Assembly: GCA_039029355.1 (NCBI GenBank)
Contig: JBCCGI010000045.1
Location: 1-64,000 of the forward strand
Direction: 5' to 3'
From: JBCCGI01 sp039029355
GTDB taxonomy: Bacteria > Planctomycetota > UBA1135 > GCA-002686595
DNA length: 64,000 bases
The position numbers and the translations under genes were made by a program. The notes beneath the pieces were generated by a model, which saw nothing but the letters and a program-made list of their open reading frames with translations, had not been told where the DNA came from and did not search any database. Below are positions 8,386 through 18,100 of this stretch, one piece after another; the first letter of the stretch is position 1, and every line of letters starts with the position of its first letter.

Positions 8386-9991
8386 CCGCGCTCCACACCG
8401 CGAAGTCCGAATCCTCGGGCTCGCCCGCCGGCACGATCAACGCCTGCAGATACAGCGGGCGTTCGGCCGGCGCCTTGCGCACGGTCGCCTCGCCGGTGCC
8501 GTCGGCGCCCAGCTCCATCGTCAGGTGCAGCGGGAGCAGCGCCTCGTCGACCAACCGGTAGCCGCCGCGCGAGGAGTGCTTGGCGTGCTCGCGCAGCTCG
8601 CGCGCGACGAGCACGCGCGCCGCGTCGCCCGCGCGCGAGCGCACGCGCACCCGCGGCGGCTCGCCGGCGAGCCACTCGATCGACGGCGCGCGGACGATCA
8701 GCGGCTCGGCCGCCACCGCGACCGCGGTCGAGGTCTGCACGACGACCGTGCACGGCCCGGGCCCCACGTGCGGCAGCGTCCCGCGCACGCCGTCGGTCTC
8801 GTGCGCGCGCAGATCGAGCAGCGGGGCGCCGGCGACCGTCACCGCCGGCAGCGGGGCGTCCGACGTCCAGCCGTCGAGTCGCAGCTTCAGCTCCAGGTCG
8901 CCGAGCTCGGGCACCTCGGTCGGCTCGAAGGAACGCACCGCCAACGCCGCGTGTGACGGCGCCGCGGGCGCGCGCGCGAGCAGCAGCCCCGCCGCCTCGA
9001 CCGCCAACAAATCGACGCCGGTCGGCGCCGGGTGCACCAGGTCGGCGAAGAAGGCGTCCTCGCCGAGCCCTTCGTCGAGCAGCGGCTGCAGGTCGACCGC
9101 GTCGACGCCCTCCTCGCCCGCGACGCGCCGTACGGTCTCCGCGTCGCGGAACATGCGCGCGTGGCTCGAGCGCGTGCGCGGCGGGTGGGGGGGCACGATC
9201 AGCACGACGCCGACGCCGCGCTCGCGGCAGGCGTGGATCATCGCGCGGAGCTCGCCCTCGACCGCCTCTTCGGGCACGCGCGTGCCGCGCTCGCGCTCCT
9301 CGTCCGAAGGCGCCGGCGCGGCGGTTCCCTCTTCCGCCGGCTGTCCGGGCTCGCCGCGCAGCAGCGCGATCAGCGCCGAGCGCCGCAGCAGCCCCGGGTT
9401 CTCCGCGCGCTCGCGCAGCTCGACGTCGTCGTGGCCCAAGGCCGGCGCCTGATCGTTCCACGCGGCGGGGTAGAGCACGACCTCGTCGGGCGCGTGCTCG
9501 GCGAGCACCTCGTCGAGCAGCGCCCGGATCTGCACCGTCGTGTAGCCGGGCACGCCCAGGTTGGCGACGAGCGCTTCGATTCCCGACTCCCGCAGGTGGT
9601 GGTCGAGCCGGGCCGGAAGCGCCTGGTTGGCCGGCAGCGGCAGCCCATACGCGCAGCTGTCGCCCAGCACGGCGACGGTCCACAAATCCGCGGGCGCGGG
9701 CGCCAGCGGGCGGCCCCGGAAGGGCCAGCTGCCGACCGCGTTGGGGCCGGCGTGCGCGGGCGAGTGGCGGTAGTCGGCTCGCAACGTAAAGAAACGTCGC
9801 GGGTGGCCCTCGTACATCTCCGGCTCGAGGATCCGCTCGCCGAGGCGCGCGAAGTAGAAGTCCCCCGGCGAGGGGCCGTAGCCCGCGAGGCGCAGCCCCA
9901 GCTCCAGGGCCGCGATCAGCAGTGCCGCGAGGGCCAGGCCGACGAGGAGCGGCGCGAGCGGGGGCGCCCGCCGGGACGGGCGTGCGGTCAT
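8369..9991 (-). CDS. Membrane-anchored SGNH/GDSL-type hydrolase
   Basis: This 540-residue protein has one N-terminal membrane segment (about 10-35) followed by an SGNH hydrolase domain. The four blocks are visible: VLGDSCAYG with the nucleophile Ser112, NLGVPGYTT (block II Gly), PAAWNDQ (block III Asn) and DLVHPAPTG (block V Asp and His). This architecture, with a TM anchor and a periplasmic SGNH domain, is common in planctomycetes for esterases acting on exported glycans or lipids; the substrate is unknown. A C-terminal stretch of about 160 residues looks like a separate beta-rich module. It is divergent from the MinD-like gene. Confidence 0.85.
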   Translation of the reverse strand: MTARPSRRAPPLAPLLVGLALAALLIAALELGLRLAGYGPSPGDFYFARLGERILEPEMYEGHPRRFFTLRADYRHSPAHAGPNAVGSWPFRGRPLAPAPADLWTVAVLGDSCAYGLPLPANQALPARLDHHLRESGIEALVANLGVPGYTTVQIRALLDEVLAEHAPDEVVLYPAAWNDQAPALGHDDVELRERAENPGLLRRSALIALLRGEPGQPAEEGTAAPAPSDEERERGTRVPEEAVEGELRAMIHACRERGVGVVLIVPPHPPRTRSSHARMFRDAETVRRVAGEEGVDAVDLQPLLDEGLGEDAFFADLVHPAPTGVDLLAVEAAGLLLARAPAAPSHAALAVRSFEPTEVPELGDLELKLRLDGWTSDAPLPAVTVAGAPLLDLRAHETDGVRGTLPHVGPGPCTVVVQTSTAVAVAAEPLIVRAPSIEWLAGEPPRVRVRSRAGDAARVLVARELREHAKHSSRGGYRLVDEALLPLHLTMELGADGTGEATVRKAPAERPLYLQALIVPAGEPEDSDFAVWSAVTTVP

Positions 9992-10066
9992 GCGGGCACC
10001 CTACCGCCCGCCGCACGCGCGCGGAACCGCGCGCCGCGGCCAAAGAAGCCTGAGGAGCGTTGACGG

Positions 10067-10993
10067 ATGGGCGATTCGGCTCTACGAAGGGACCCCCCCG
10101 GCCGCACCGGAATGATTGATACCCCCCGTCTTTCGCTGGGTAGGTTCGCTCGCTATCGCCGCCTGCTCGGACTGGATAAGGAGCTCAGCGAGCGCGAGCG
10201 CCCCGAGGCGCGCGTGGTATGCATCGCCAGCGGCAAGGGCGGTACGGGCAAGAGCATCGTGGCGACGAACGTGGCGGTGCAGCGAGCCGCCCTGGGCGAG
10301 CGGGTGCTGCTGGTCGACTTCGACGCCGGCCTGGCGAACGCGCACCTGTTGCTCGGCCTGGCGCCCCAGTACGACCTTGGCCACGTGCTCGAGGGGCAGG
10401 TGAGCGCCTCGGAGGCCCTCGTCGAGGGCCCGAACGGCTTGAAGTTGCTTTCGGGCGGCGTGGGGCGGCACGTTCTGCTCGACCCGACGCGGCGCGAGCT
10501 CGACCGGCTGTTCCGGGCGCTGCGGCCGCTGGAAGCGGAGTTCGACCTGGTGCTGATCGACCACGGCGCCGGCCTCGGCTACACCACGGTGACGCACCTG
10601 GCGGCGACCACGACGCTGCTGGTGGTCACCAACCACGAGGTGACCGCGCTCTCCGACAGCTACGCCCTCTATAAGAGGGCGCATATGGTCAACCCGCACA
10701 TCCGCGTCGGGCTGGTGATGAACCGGGTCCCGCGCGAGGCGGCCGCCGACGCGGCCTGGGACCGCTTCCGCAACGCGTCGAAGCGCTTCCTGGGGCACGC
10801 GCCGGAGTGGATCGGGTGGGTGCCGCTGGACGAAGCGGTGCCGCGCAGCGTCGAGGCGCGCCAGCCGGTGACCCTGCACGCGCCGACGAGCCCCGCGGCG
10901 GTGGCGCTGTCCGGCGTGGCCGAGTGGAACCCGATCGAGCACGCCCGCAGCGCGCGCGCCTTCTACGAGCGCGCCCGCAGCGCGCTGCGCTAG
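10067..10993 (+). CDS. MinD/FlhG-like P-loop ATPase
   Basis: This 308-residue ATPase belongs to the ParA/MinD superfamily. The deviant Walker A motif is SGKGGTGKS, with signature Lys57 and Lys62. Walker A' is LLVDFDAGLANAHLLLG, which is the MinD/FlhG version. Walker B is LVLIDHGAG, where MinD usually has DCPAG. The first 45 residues lack the DQAxxLR motif that lets FlhG bind FlhF, and I see no MinD-type C-terminal amphipathic helix. Shine-Dalgarno GAGGAG, 9 nt before ATG 10067, supports this start over ATG 10112. It is likely a positioning or polarity ATPase. Planctomycetes generally lack FtsZ, so a MinCDE role is unlikely. Confidence 0.88.
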   Translation: MGDSALRRDPPGRTGMIDTPRLSLGRFARYRRLLGLDKELSERERPEARVVCIASGKGGTGKSIVATNVAVQRAALGERVLLVDFDAGLANAHLLLGLAPQYDLGHVLEGQVSASEALVEGPNGLKLLSGGVGRHVLLDPTRRELDRLFRALRPLEAEFDLVLIDHGAGLGYTTVTHLAATTTLLVVTNHEVTALSDSYALYKRAHMVNPHIRVGLVMNRVPREAAADAAWDRFRNASKRFLGHAPEWIGWVPLDEAVPRSVEARQPVTLHAPTSPAAVALSGVAEWNPIEHARSARAFYERARSALR

Positions 10994-11332
10994 GGATCCT
11001 GCCCGCGAGGGCGGCGCCTTCGACGCGGGGCGAGAGGTCCGCCGGCGGCCGAACCGGCGCTCCGACGCCCGGAGGCCGCTTCCGAACGGTTTTGGTCGCG
11101 ATGTCTGCGCCGGCGAATCCGTCGCCCTCCAGCGAGGTGCCGATGGGATTTGCAATGTCCCTTGAACGGCCGGCACTTCGCGTTTCGTGCCCCGTCAACT
11201 CGCCGGCGGAGGCGAGCCTCGCGCCCGGTCCGCACCCCACTTGCGGTCCCTACGGCGTATTCGATTTCGCTTGCACCCCCCTAGGTGAATTCGGATAACC
11301 CGAGTGGACCTCGGCTTGGCCGAAGGATCTCC
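10994..11332. other. Intergenic region between the two ParA/MinD-type genes
   Basis: This stretch of 339 nt has no credible gene. Codon structure is lost and the short frames on either strand match nothing. The right end holds a good sigma-70-like promoter (entered separately). I found no parS-like 16-bp inverted repeat and no riboswitch core. Confidence 0.5.
11271..11299 (+). promoter_or_regulatory. Candidate sigma-70-type promoter for parA-like gene
   Basis: TTGCAC (11271-11276) and GATAAC (11294-11299) are separated by exactly 17 nt and lie 33 nt before the chosen ATG at 11333. Each hexamer differs from consensus at few positions. In a genome this GC-rich an AT-leaning pair at perfect spacing is suggestive, but no start site is known. 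Confidence 0.4.
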
Positions 11333-12157
11333 ATGCACGTCTGGACCCTGGCGAACCAGAAGGGCGGCTGCGGGAAGACCACGACCGCCATCAACTTGGC
11401 CGCGGCGCTGGCTGCGCTCGGCAAGCGTGTGCTTCTGTGCGATCTGGATCCCCAGGCCCACGCGACGCTGGGCCTCGGCCAACCGATCGACGGCACCCCC
11501 TCGATGACCGAGGTGCTGTGCGACGGCGCGCCGATCGAGACCGTGACACGCGCGGTGTCCGGCGGCTTCCACCTCGCGCCTTCGAGTCCGACGCTGGTCG
11601 AGTTCGAGGAGGGCGCCGAGCGCCGCATCATGCCCGAGCGCGTGCTCGGCGGCGTGCTCGGCGGCGTCGAGGGCCGGTACGACCACGCGATCCTCGACTG
11701 TCCGCCGCGCGCCGACGGCGTGCTGTGCGCCAACGCGGTGCGCGCCGCGAGCACGACGGTGCTCGTCGTCGAGACCGGCGCCTTCGCGCTGCAGGGCGCG
11801 CTGCGCGCACGCGAGATCTTCGAAGCCCTGAGCCGCGACCTTAGCGCGACGCTCGACCTGCGCGTCCTCGCCACGATGTTCGACCGGCGCACGCGCTTTG
11901 CGCGCGAGGTCCTGATCGCGATGCACGCGCGCTTCGGCCCCGGCATGTTCGAGACCGCTATCTGCCACAGCGTGCGCCTGCGCGAGGCGGCCGGCTTCGG
12001 CGTGCCGGTGCGCCAGCTGGACGGCTCGTGCCGCTCCGCTTCCGACTACGAGGCGCTCGCGCGCGAGTGCCTCGACTACGCCCGCGTGCGGCGAGCAACC
12101 CCCCCCGCTCCGCTGCCCGCTCCGCTGGCTACCACTCCGTTCGAGCCCCAAAGCTAA
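11333..12157 (+). CDS. ParA-family ATPase
   Basis: This 274-residue protein opens almost directly with the ParA P-loop NQKGGCGKTTT (residues 8-18, signature Lys10, catalytic Lys15). CDLDPQAHATLGL (Walker A') and ILDCPPRADG (Walker B region) follow. I chose ATG 11333 because AAGGA lies about 7 nt upstream and the conserved strand begins at residue 2; the longer frame adds 16 unrelated residues. No ParB gene follows; the next gene, 3 nt downstream, encodes a helix-hairpin-helix protein instead. The short Pro-rich tail is unlike chromosomal ParA. Cargo is unknown. Confidence 0.88.
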   Translation: MHVWTLANQKGGCGKTTTAINLAAALAALGKRVLLCDLDPQAHATLGLGQPIDGTPSMTEVLCDGAPIETVTRAVSGGFHLAPSSPTLVEFEEGAERRIMPERVLGGVLGGVEGRYDHAILDCPPRADGVLCANAVRAASTTVLVVETGAFALQGALRAREIFEALSRDLSATLDLRVLATMFDRRTRFAREVLIAMHARFGPGMFETAICHSVRLREAAGFGVPVRQLDGSCRSASDYEALARECLDYARVRRATPPAPLPAPLATTPFEPQS

Positions 12158-12160
12158 TCC

Positions 12161-12877
12161 ATGGACCCCCTCGCTCTCCTTTCGAACCTCCACGGCGACG
12201 GCCCGGCGACCCTGCACCGCTTGCGCAGGCAGGGCTGCGATACGCTGAGCGGTCTGCTCTCGACCTCGGTCGAGGAGCTCGCCCCGGTGTTGGGTTGGGA
12301 GGAGCAGCGCACGGATCGCTTTCTACGCGAGGCCGAAGCGCTGGCGCGTCGCCTTGGCGAGGGCATCCTCGACGCCGAGGAGCGCGAGCCCGATCCGGTC
12401 GAGCGCGAGCAGGTGCACGCGGACGACGGCGACGACGAGGTCGCGGCCGAGGAGTCGTCGAACGGCGCGGAGCCCAGGCTCGACGCGCGCAACGGCGTCG
12501 TCGAGGAGGCGCCGGTCGATCCGCGCGACAAGATCCTGGCGCGTTGGCGCGAGCTGGACGCGACCGAGCCGATCAAGGCCGACGTGCTGGTGCCGCACAC
12601 GCCCACCGCGCCGCTGAAGCCTCCGGGAACGCCGCTCAGCGCGGCGCGCATCGACGGGCTGGACCCCGGGCGCGTGCGTGCGCTGCTCGCCGCCGGCGTG
12701 ACCACGATCGAAGAGCTGGCCGAGGCGAACGACTTCGAGCTGCACCAGCGCTCGGGCCTCCCGTTCACGCTGACCAGTCGGCTCGCGTTCCTCGCGCGCC
12801 GTGTCCTGGCCGAGCAGCCCGCGCCGGAGCCTGCGCCGCCGGTCGGCGGCGGCGAGGCGGCCGGGCCGTTCGCCTAG
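12161..12877 (+). CDS. Helix-hairpin-helix (HhH) protein next to ParA
   Basis: This 238-residue protein has no enzyme motif. Residues about 5-62 and 163-222 each form an HhH-like unit of the DUF4332/RuvA-tail style, with phrases such as LRRQGCDTLSGLLSTS and LLAAGVTTIEELAEA. They are joined by an acidic, low-complexity linker (about 70-140). HhH pairs of this kind usually bind DNA without sequence specificity or mediate protein contacts. It starts 3 nt after the parA-like stop and is surely co-transcribed with it. I infer that it is the adaptor or DNA-binding partner in place of ParB. Confidence 0.7.
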   Translation: MDPLALLSNLHGDGPATLHRLRRQGCDTLSGLLSTSVEELAPVLGWEEQRTDRFLREAEALARRLGEGILDAEEREPDPVEREQVHADDGDDEVAAEESSNGAEPRLDARNGVVEEAPVDPRDKILARWRELDATEPIKADVLVPHTPTAPLKPPGTPLSAARIDGLDPGRVRALLAAGVTTIEELAEANDFELHQRSGLPFTLTSRLAFLARRVLAEQPAPEPAPPVGGGEAAGPFA

Positions 12878-12946
12878 CGCGGCCTATGCCCCGCGCCCGC
12901 CCGCGGCGCTCGGCGGCATTGCACGAAGACAAGTGCCTCCCGCACC

Positions 12947-12974
12947 CCAGGAGGCCTCCACAGAGGCATCCTGG
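12947..12974 (+). terminator. Inverted repeat, possible terminator
   Basis: 12947-12952 pairs with 12969-12974 and 12954-12958 with 12963-12967, separated by one mismatch and closed by a 4-nt CACA loop. It lies 70 nt after the HhH gene. There is no T-run, so intrinsic termination is uncertain; it may instead be a 3' stabilising hairpin. Confidence 0.35.
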
Positions 12975-13081
12975 CGCCATTTGGGCCCCGTCAGCATCCG
13001 CGGTGTTCCCGGCTTGAGGCGGGTCTCGTAGACTGCTGCGGTGCGCACCGTGGCGCGGTGCCTGCGTCGGAGGAACGCTGC

Positions 13082-14326
13082 TTGACCCTAGAGACTCCCC
13101 CCCAGACTTCGCTGATCGCGGCGAGCGCAGACCGCCCGGGCGATGATCCTATCTTCGCCCTGCACGCCGAGGCCAAGGCCCGCGCCGCCGCGGGCGAGGA
13201 CGTCCTCGACGCGACCCTCGGTGCGCTGATGGAGGACGATGGCCGGCTGTCGATCCTGCCGGCCGTGTCCGAGGCGCTGCGTCGCGTCGACCCGGCGCGG
13301 GCGGCGGCCTATGCGCCGATCTCCGGACCGCCGGCCTACCTCGACGCGGTGGTGCGCGACCTCTTCGGAGAAGGCGAGCTCGCGCGCGGCGCGGTCGCCG
13401 TCGCGACGCCGGGCGGCACCGGCGCGGTGCACCACGCGATCGTGAACTTCCTGGAGCCCGGACAGAAGGTGCTGACCACCTCCTACTACTGGGGCCCCTA
13501 CGGCATCCTCGCCGAGCACACGCGGCGCGGCCTGGAGACCTTCCGCATGTTCGGCGCCGACGGCCGCTTCGACGCCGAGTCGTTCCGCGCGGGCCTTGAG
13601 CGCCACGTCGACGAGCAGGGGCGCGCGCTCGTCATCCTGAACACGCCCTGCCACAACCCGACCGGCTATTCGCTGGACGACGCGGAGTGGGAAGCGGTGG
13701 TCGCGATCCTGCTCGCCGCCGCCGAGCGCGCGCCGATCGCGCTGCTGCTCGACATGGCCTACGTGAAGTTCGGCGCGCCCGGCTCGGACGCGTGGCAACG
13801 CCACGTCGAGAAGCTGCGCGGCCAGGTCACGGTGCTCTGCGCGTGGACCGGCTCGAAGGCCTTTGCGCAGTACGGCTCGCGCATCGGCGCGCTCGTCGGG
13901 GTGCCGCGCGACGAGGCCGAGCACGGCCGCATCAAGAACGCGCTCGGCTATTCCTGCCGCGGCACTTGGTCGAACTGCAACCACCTCGGGATGCTCGCGA
14001 TCACCGAGCTCCTGTCGGACCCCGAGCTGCGCGAGCGCTCCGAGCGCCAGCGCGACGAGGTGCGCCAGCTGCTTAGCGAGCGCGTCGACACCTTCAACCA
14101 GCACGCTCAGGCGGCCGGGCTCCGCTATCCCCGCTACGAGGGCGGCTTCTTCGTCGCCGTGTTCACGCCCGACCCCGTCGGCACGGTGGAGCACATGAAG
14201 CAGAGCGGTGTCTTCGTCGTCCCGCTCGATGGAGCGGTGCGGCTCGCGCTCTGCGCCACGCCGCGCGCCAGCGTTCCGCGGCTCGTCGATTCCCTCGCGG
14301 CCGGTATTCGCGCGGTGGGGGGCTAG
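13082..14326 (+). CDS. Class I/II (aspartate/aromatic-type) aminotransferase
   Basis: This PLP enzyme of about 414 residues belongs to fold type I. Visible motifs include GGTGAVHHAI (phosphate-binding loop), LNTPCHNPTGY (Asn that binds the PLP ring oxygen), LLDMAYVKFG (Asp and Tyr) and AWTGSKAFAQYGSRIG (PLP lysine, then the Arg of the phosphate clamp). The overall pattern is closest to tyrosine/aspartate aminotransferases; the substrate cannot be told. I prefer the TTG start at 13082, because GGAGG ends 8 nt before it; the longer frame from GTG 13058 has no such site. The gene is followed after 4 nt by a uracil phosphoribosyltransferase gene. Confidence 0.88.
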   Translation: MTLETPPQTSLIAASADRPGDDPIFALHAEAKARAAAGEDVLDATLGALMEDDGRLSILPAVSEALRRVDPARAAAYAPISGPPAYLDAVVRDLFGEGELARGAVAVATPGGTGAVHHAIVNFLEPGQKVLTTSYYWGPYGILAEHTRRGLETFRMFGADGRFDAESFRAGLERHVDEQGRALVILNTPCHNPTGYSLDDAEWEAVVAILLAAAERAPIALLLDMAYVKFGAPGSDAWQRHVEKLRGQVTVLCAWTGSKAFAQYGSRIGALVGVPRDEAEHGRIKNALGYSCRGTWSNCNHLGMLAITELLSDPELRERSERQRDEVRQLLSERVDTFNQHAQAAGLRYPRYEGGFFVAVFTPDPVGTVEHMKQSGVFVVPLDGAVRLALCATPRASVPRLVDSLAAGIRAVGG

Positions 14327-14330
14327 GCCG

Positions 14331-15143
14331 GTGGCGGGCAACGAGCCGGCGGCGCGCTTCGGCGGGTGGGAGGTCGAGCACGGCTACGGCGACCGCGTCC
14401 ACATCCTGAACAACACACACCTGCTCACGCTGCTGGCGCGGCTCTCGAGCGCCGAGGTGGCGCATCCCGAGCTCCCCGCGCTGGTCCGGACCGTGTACCG
14501 CGGGCTCCTCATGACCGTGGTCGGCTATGAGTTCCCGCGCGTCGAGGCCGCGCTCCCCACGCGCATGGCCGAGCAGCACCCCGAGGAGGGCGTCTACCGC
14601 GGCCCGCTCCTCGACCCCGCGACCCACGTGGTCGTCGTCGACGTGGTGCGCGCCGGCATCCTGCCGTCCCAGACGTGCTTCGAGATGCTGTGCTCGGTGC
14701 TCCCGAGCGAGCATGTGCGCCTCGACCACCTCAGCATGCAGCGCGTCTCGAACGACGAGGGGCACGTGGTCGGTGTCGACCTCAGCGGCAGCAAGATCGG
14801 CGGGACGGTCGAGGGCTCGATCCTCCTCCTGCCCGACCCGATGGGGGCTACCGGCGCCACGACGCTGCGCGCGGTACGCCACTACCTCGAGCACCACGGC
14901 CGCCCCGCGCGCATCGTTGCCATGCCGATGATCGCGACGCCGGAGTACCTGCGCGCCGTGCTCGGTGAGCTAGAGCAGGCGGTGGTGTACACCTCGCGCC
15001 TCGACCGCGGGATGTCGCCGCACGACGTGCTGGCCGAGCTGCCGGGCTCGCGCTGGGACGAGGAGCGCGGCCTGAACGAGAACGGCTACATCGTGCCCGG
15101 TGCGGGCGGGATGGGCGAGGTGCTCAACAACGCCTGGTGCTAG
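14331..15143 (+). CDS. upp: Uracil phosphoribosyltransferase-like protein
   Basis: This 270-residue type I phosphoribosyltransferase begins at GTG 14331. The PRPP loop is LPDPMGATGATT. The C-terminal uracil-recognition segment ENGYIVPGAGGMG matches the Upp motif GYIVPGLGDAGD in layout. Upp makes UMP from uracil and PRPP in pyrimidine salvage. It is about 60 residues longer than the common bacterial enzyme, mainly through extra sequence before the core, as in some planctomycete and eukaryotic forms. It sits 4 nt after the aminotransferase gene, so the two are co-transcribed; no obvious pathway joins them. Confidence 0.82.
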   Translation: MAGNEPAARFGGWEVEHGYGDRVHILNNTHLLTLLARLSSAEVAHPELPALVRTVYRGLLMTVVGYEFPRVEAALPTRMAEQHPEEGVYRGPLLDPATHVVVVDVVRAGILPSQTCFEMLCSVLPSEHVRLDHLSMQRVSNDEGHVVGVDLSGSKIGGTVEGSILLLPDPMGATGATTLRAVRHYLEHHGRPARIVAMPMIATPEYLRAVLGELEQAVVYTSRLDRGMSPHDVLAELPGSRWDEERGLNENGYIVPGAGGMGEVLNNAWC

Positions 15144-15154
15144 GGCCCGCGCGG

Positions 15155-18100
15155 CTACTCGGACTTCAGCGCTAGATCGATCGTGCGCTCGGTCTCGCCG
15201 GGCCCGACCGTCACCTCGACCTCGCCGCGCTGGTCCTTCCAACTGGCCGTCACGCGGTAGGTGCCCGGCGGCAGCGGGCCGAGGCTGCTCTCCGTTGGCC
15301 GGTCCGGGTTCGCTCGCCGGTGGAGCACCCACCGGGAGCGGTCGCGACCGAGGCTGTCGGTGATCCTGAGGTTGGTTCTCATGTCTTCGCCCGCCTCGTT
15401 CTTGGCGTGCACGTGGAGCACGGTCCCGGGTGCGAGCTCGAGCTCTGCTCGGACCGTTTCGCCGACCGCCACGGTGACGGCGGTATCGCTGACGGTGACC
15501 TCCCCGTGGCCGAGCGCGGACAGGTAGTAGGTTCCTGGCGTGACGCCCACCGCGACGAAGCGCCCCTCGTTGTTGGTGCCGTGTATGCCGGCGTCGACCT
15601 CTTGGCCCTGGCCGTCGTGCATCAGCACCCGCACGTTCTGCGCCGGAGCGCCCGAGGAGGTCAACACGATCCCCTCGATCCGCCCGCCGGCGGCGAGGTG
15701 AAGGTCGACGTCCTCGACGGTCTGCCCGCTGCGGACGACGATGCCCTCCACCGAGGCCTCGACCAGGTTGCGATCCTGGTGCCGCCAGTCGTTGCTCCCG
15801 CCGCAGGTGAACCTCCACGTGCCCGTGGGGAGCAGCTCGGAAACGAAGTTCCCTTCCGAGTCGGTCTGCAGGTTCGCGTAGGCCCAGTCCTGCTCGCCCG
15901 ACTCGTCCGCGGTGCGCCGCGCGAAGATCGAGATCTCGGGGACGGGCTTGCCGTCGGGACCGAACACCCGACCGCGGACGGTGCCGACGGGCACGTGCAC
16001 GTCGACGCGCTGACCCGAGCGGGTCACCGTGTACTCCTGCACGACGTGACCCTGGGACGCGAGGTTGATCTGAAACTCGTAGCCGCCGACAACCGGCAAG
16101 ACCGCTTCGTAGCTGCCCTCGTCGTCGGTCAGGATGCGAAGGTCGTACTCGGGCTCGTCCAGCGACTCGATCCGCAGCGTTGCCTCCGTGGGCTTGGAGC
16201 CCGCGTACACCGTGCCGACGACGCGCACCAGGTCGACCTTGGGCGGCGCGAGGACCACGTGAGCCACGCCGGCCTCGGCCAGCTCGGTCTTGGCGCTCCG
16301 GGTCAGCGCCGCGCGCGCGCCGCTCGTTCCGGAGAGCCCGAGCTCCTGCAGCTCGGGCTCGCTGGGGGGGACGGTCAGCTCGTAGGTCCCGGCGGCGAGT
16401 CCGCCGACCTCGAAGTAGCCCGCGGCGTCACTTTGCACCGTCGTCGAGGGCTCGTCGTGCTCCATCGCGACCTCGACCAGCCGGCGCGGCGCCGGGGCGC
16501 CGTCCGCGTTGACAACGGTGCCGGTGATCCTTCCTCCGATCCGAAGCATCAGCGTGATGTCGTCCACGGCCTGACCCGGTCCGACCTCGACCGCGAAGGG
16601 CTCGCTCGCCGAGAAGCCGGAGAGGTGCGCCACGACCTCGACGCGGCCCGGCCGGACGCGCTCGACCTCGAAGCTGCCGTCGCGCTTGGTGATGCTGTCG
16701 CCGCGGTAGTGGCGGCGGCCGGACAGGCTCGGGACGAGCGACCACTTGGCTTCGGTGAGTTTCTCGTTGATGAGGGTGACCGCCGCGTCCTTCACCGGCT
16801 CGCCGTCCGGGCCGAGCACGGTGCCGGAGAGATGCCCCGCGCGCAGAAGCACCACGGGCTCTAGCGCACCGTCGAGCGGAACCTCGAAGGTGACGTCGGC
16901 CGAGTTGAGATGACCGTCGGCCTCGACGCTCAGCTCCCAGTCGCCCGGCTCAAAGCCGTCGACATCGAAGCTGCCCTCGGGGTTCTGCACGCGGATCTCG
17001 CGGTCGTCGCGCGTGCGGATGTAGCGGCCGCCCGAGACCTGGCGCTCGACGTGCAGCCGGAAGTCGGGGACCGGAGCGCCCGTCTCGTCGGTGACGCGCC
17101 CGGTGATGTTCAGGCCCGACGTCAGGGTCAGCACGAGGTCGCTCGTGCCCGTCTCGACGTCGCGCGCCGTGGCGCGCCAGGTCGAGCGCTTCTTCTTTTG
17201 TTTCTCCTTGCCGGTCACCTTGCTGATGACGGTGACGAGCTCGATGTGGCGGCCGCGCGCGTTCACGCGGTACGTGCCCTCCTCGACGCCGGTCAGCTCG
17301 AAGTAGCCCTGTTCGTCGGCCTTGGCCGTCACGCCCGTCGACTCGGCAGCGGAACCCACCTCGGGCTCGACGACGATCGTGCCGCCGTCGACCGGCGAGC
17401 CGTCGGGCCAGACGATGCGACCGCTGATGCCGATGCCGCGCTCCAGCCGGACCTCGACGTCGCCGAACGTCTCTCCGGCGGCGAGCTTGCCGATCTTCTC
17501 CTCATGGCGCCGGTAGCCGCGCTTGTGCGCGGTCAGCGTCACGCTGCCGGGGAAGATGCCGCGGATGCGGAAGCTGCCGTCCGCGTCGCTCATCGAGTTG
17601 CGCCAGCGGCTCCGGTTCCAGGTGCCCTGGGTGTTGACGTTGGCCGACACCTGCACGCCGTTCACGGGCGTGCCGTCGTCGTCGACCACGCGCCCTGAGA
17701 TCTCCGCCGCGGTCGCCAGCTCGAGGTCGAGCGTCGTCTCCGCGCCCGCCTCGAGGAACAGCTCGTTGATCTCCGCCGGCACCAGCACGTCGGGATCGAA
17801 CGAGAGCTCATACCGCAGCGTCGTCGGCAGCGCCTCGAAGGAGTATTCGAGCGACTCTCCGAGCGCGGCCCGGCGGTCGAAGCCGCCGTGCCAGGAGCCC
17901 GGGCTGACCTGGCGCGCGCCGCTGATCCGCACCCGCTTGCCGAGGAGCTCGGCGCGCGTCTCGTCGTCCACGCCCTCGGGCAGCACGATCCTGCCCCGCA
18001 CGACCGCGCCGAGCTGAGCCTCTAGCGTCACGCCCTCCGCCGGCGGGTTGCGCACCTTGACGCGCACCGGCTCGTCGAGGTGCAGGTAGCGCCCCTCGAG

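Noticed and set aside
10994..11332. parS site or origin of replication between the ATPase genes
   Set aside because: No parS-like inverted repeat, DnaA-box cluster or AT-rich stretch was seen.
12161..12877. ParB behind the ParA gene
   Set aside because: There is no ParB/Srx nuclease fold motif (GERR box) and no helix-turn-helix; the modules are helix-hairpin-helix.
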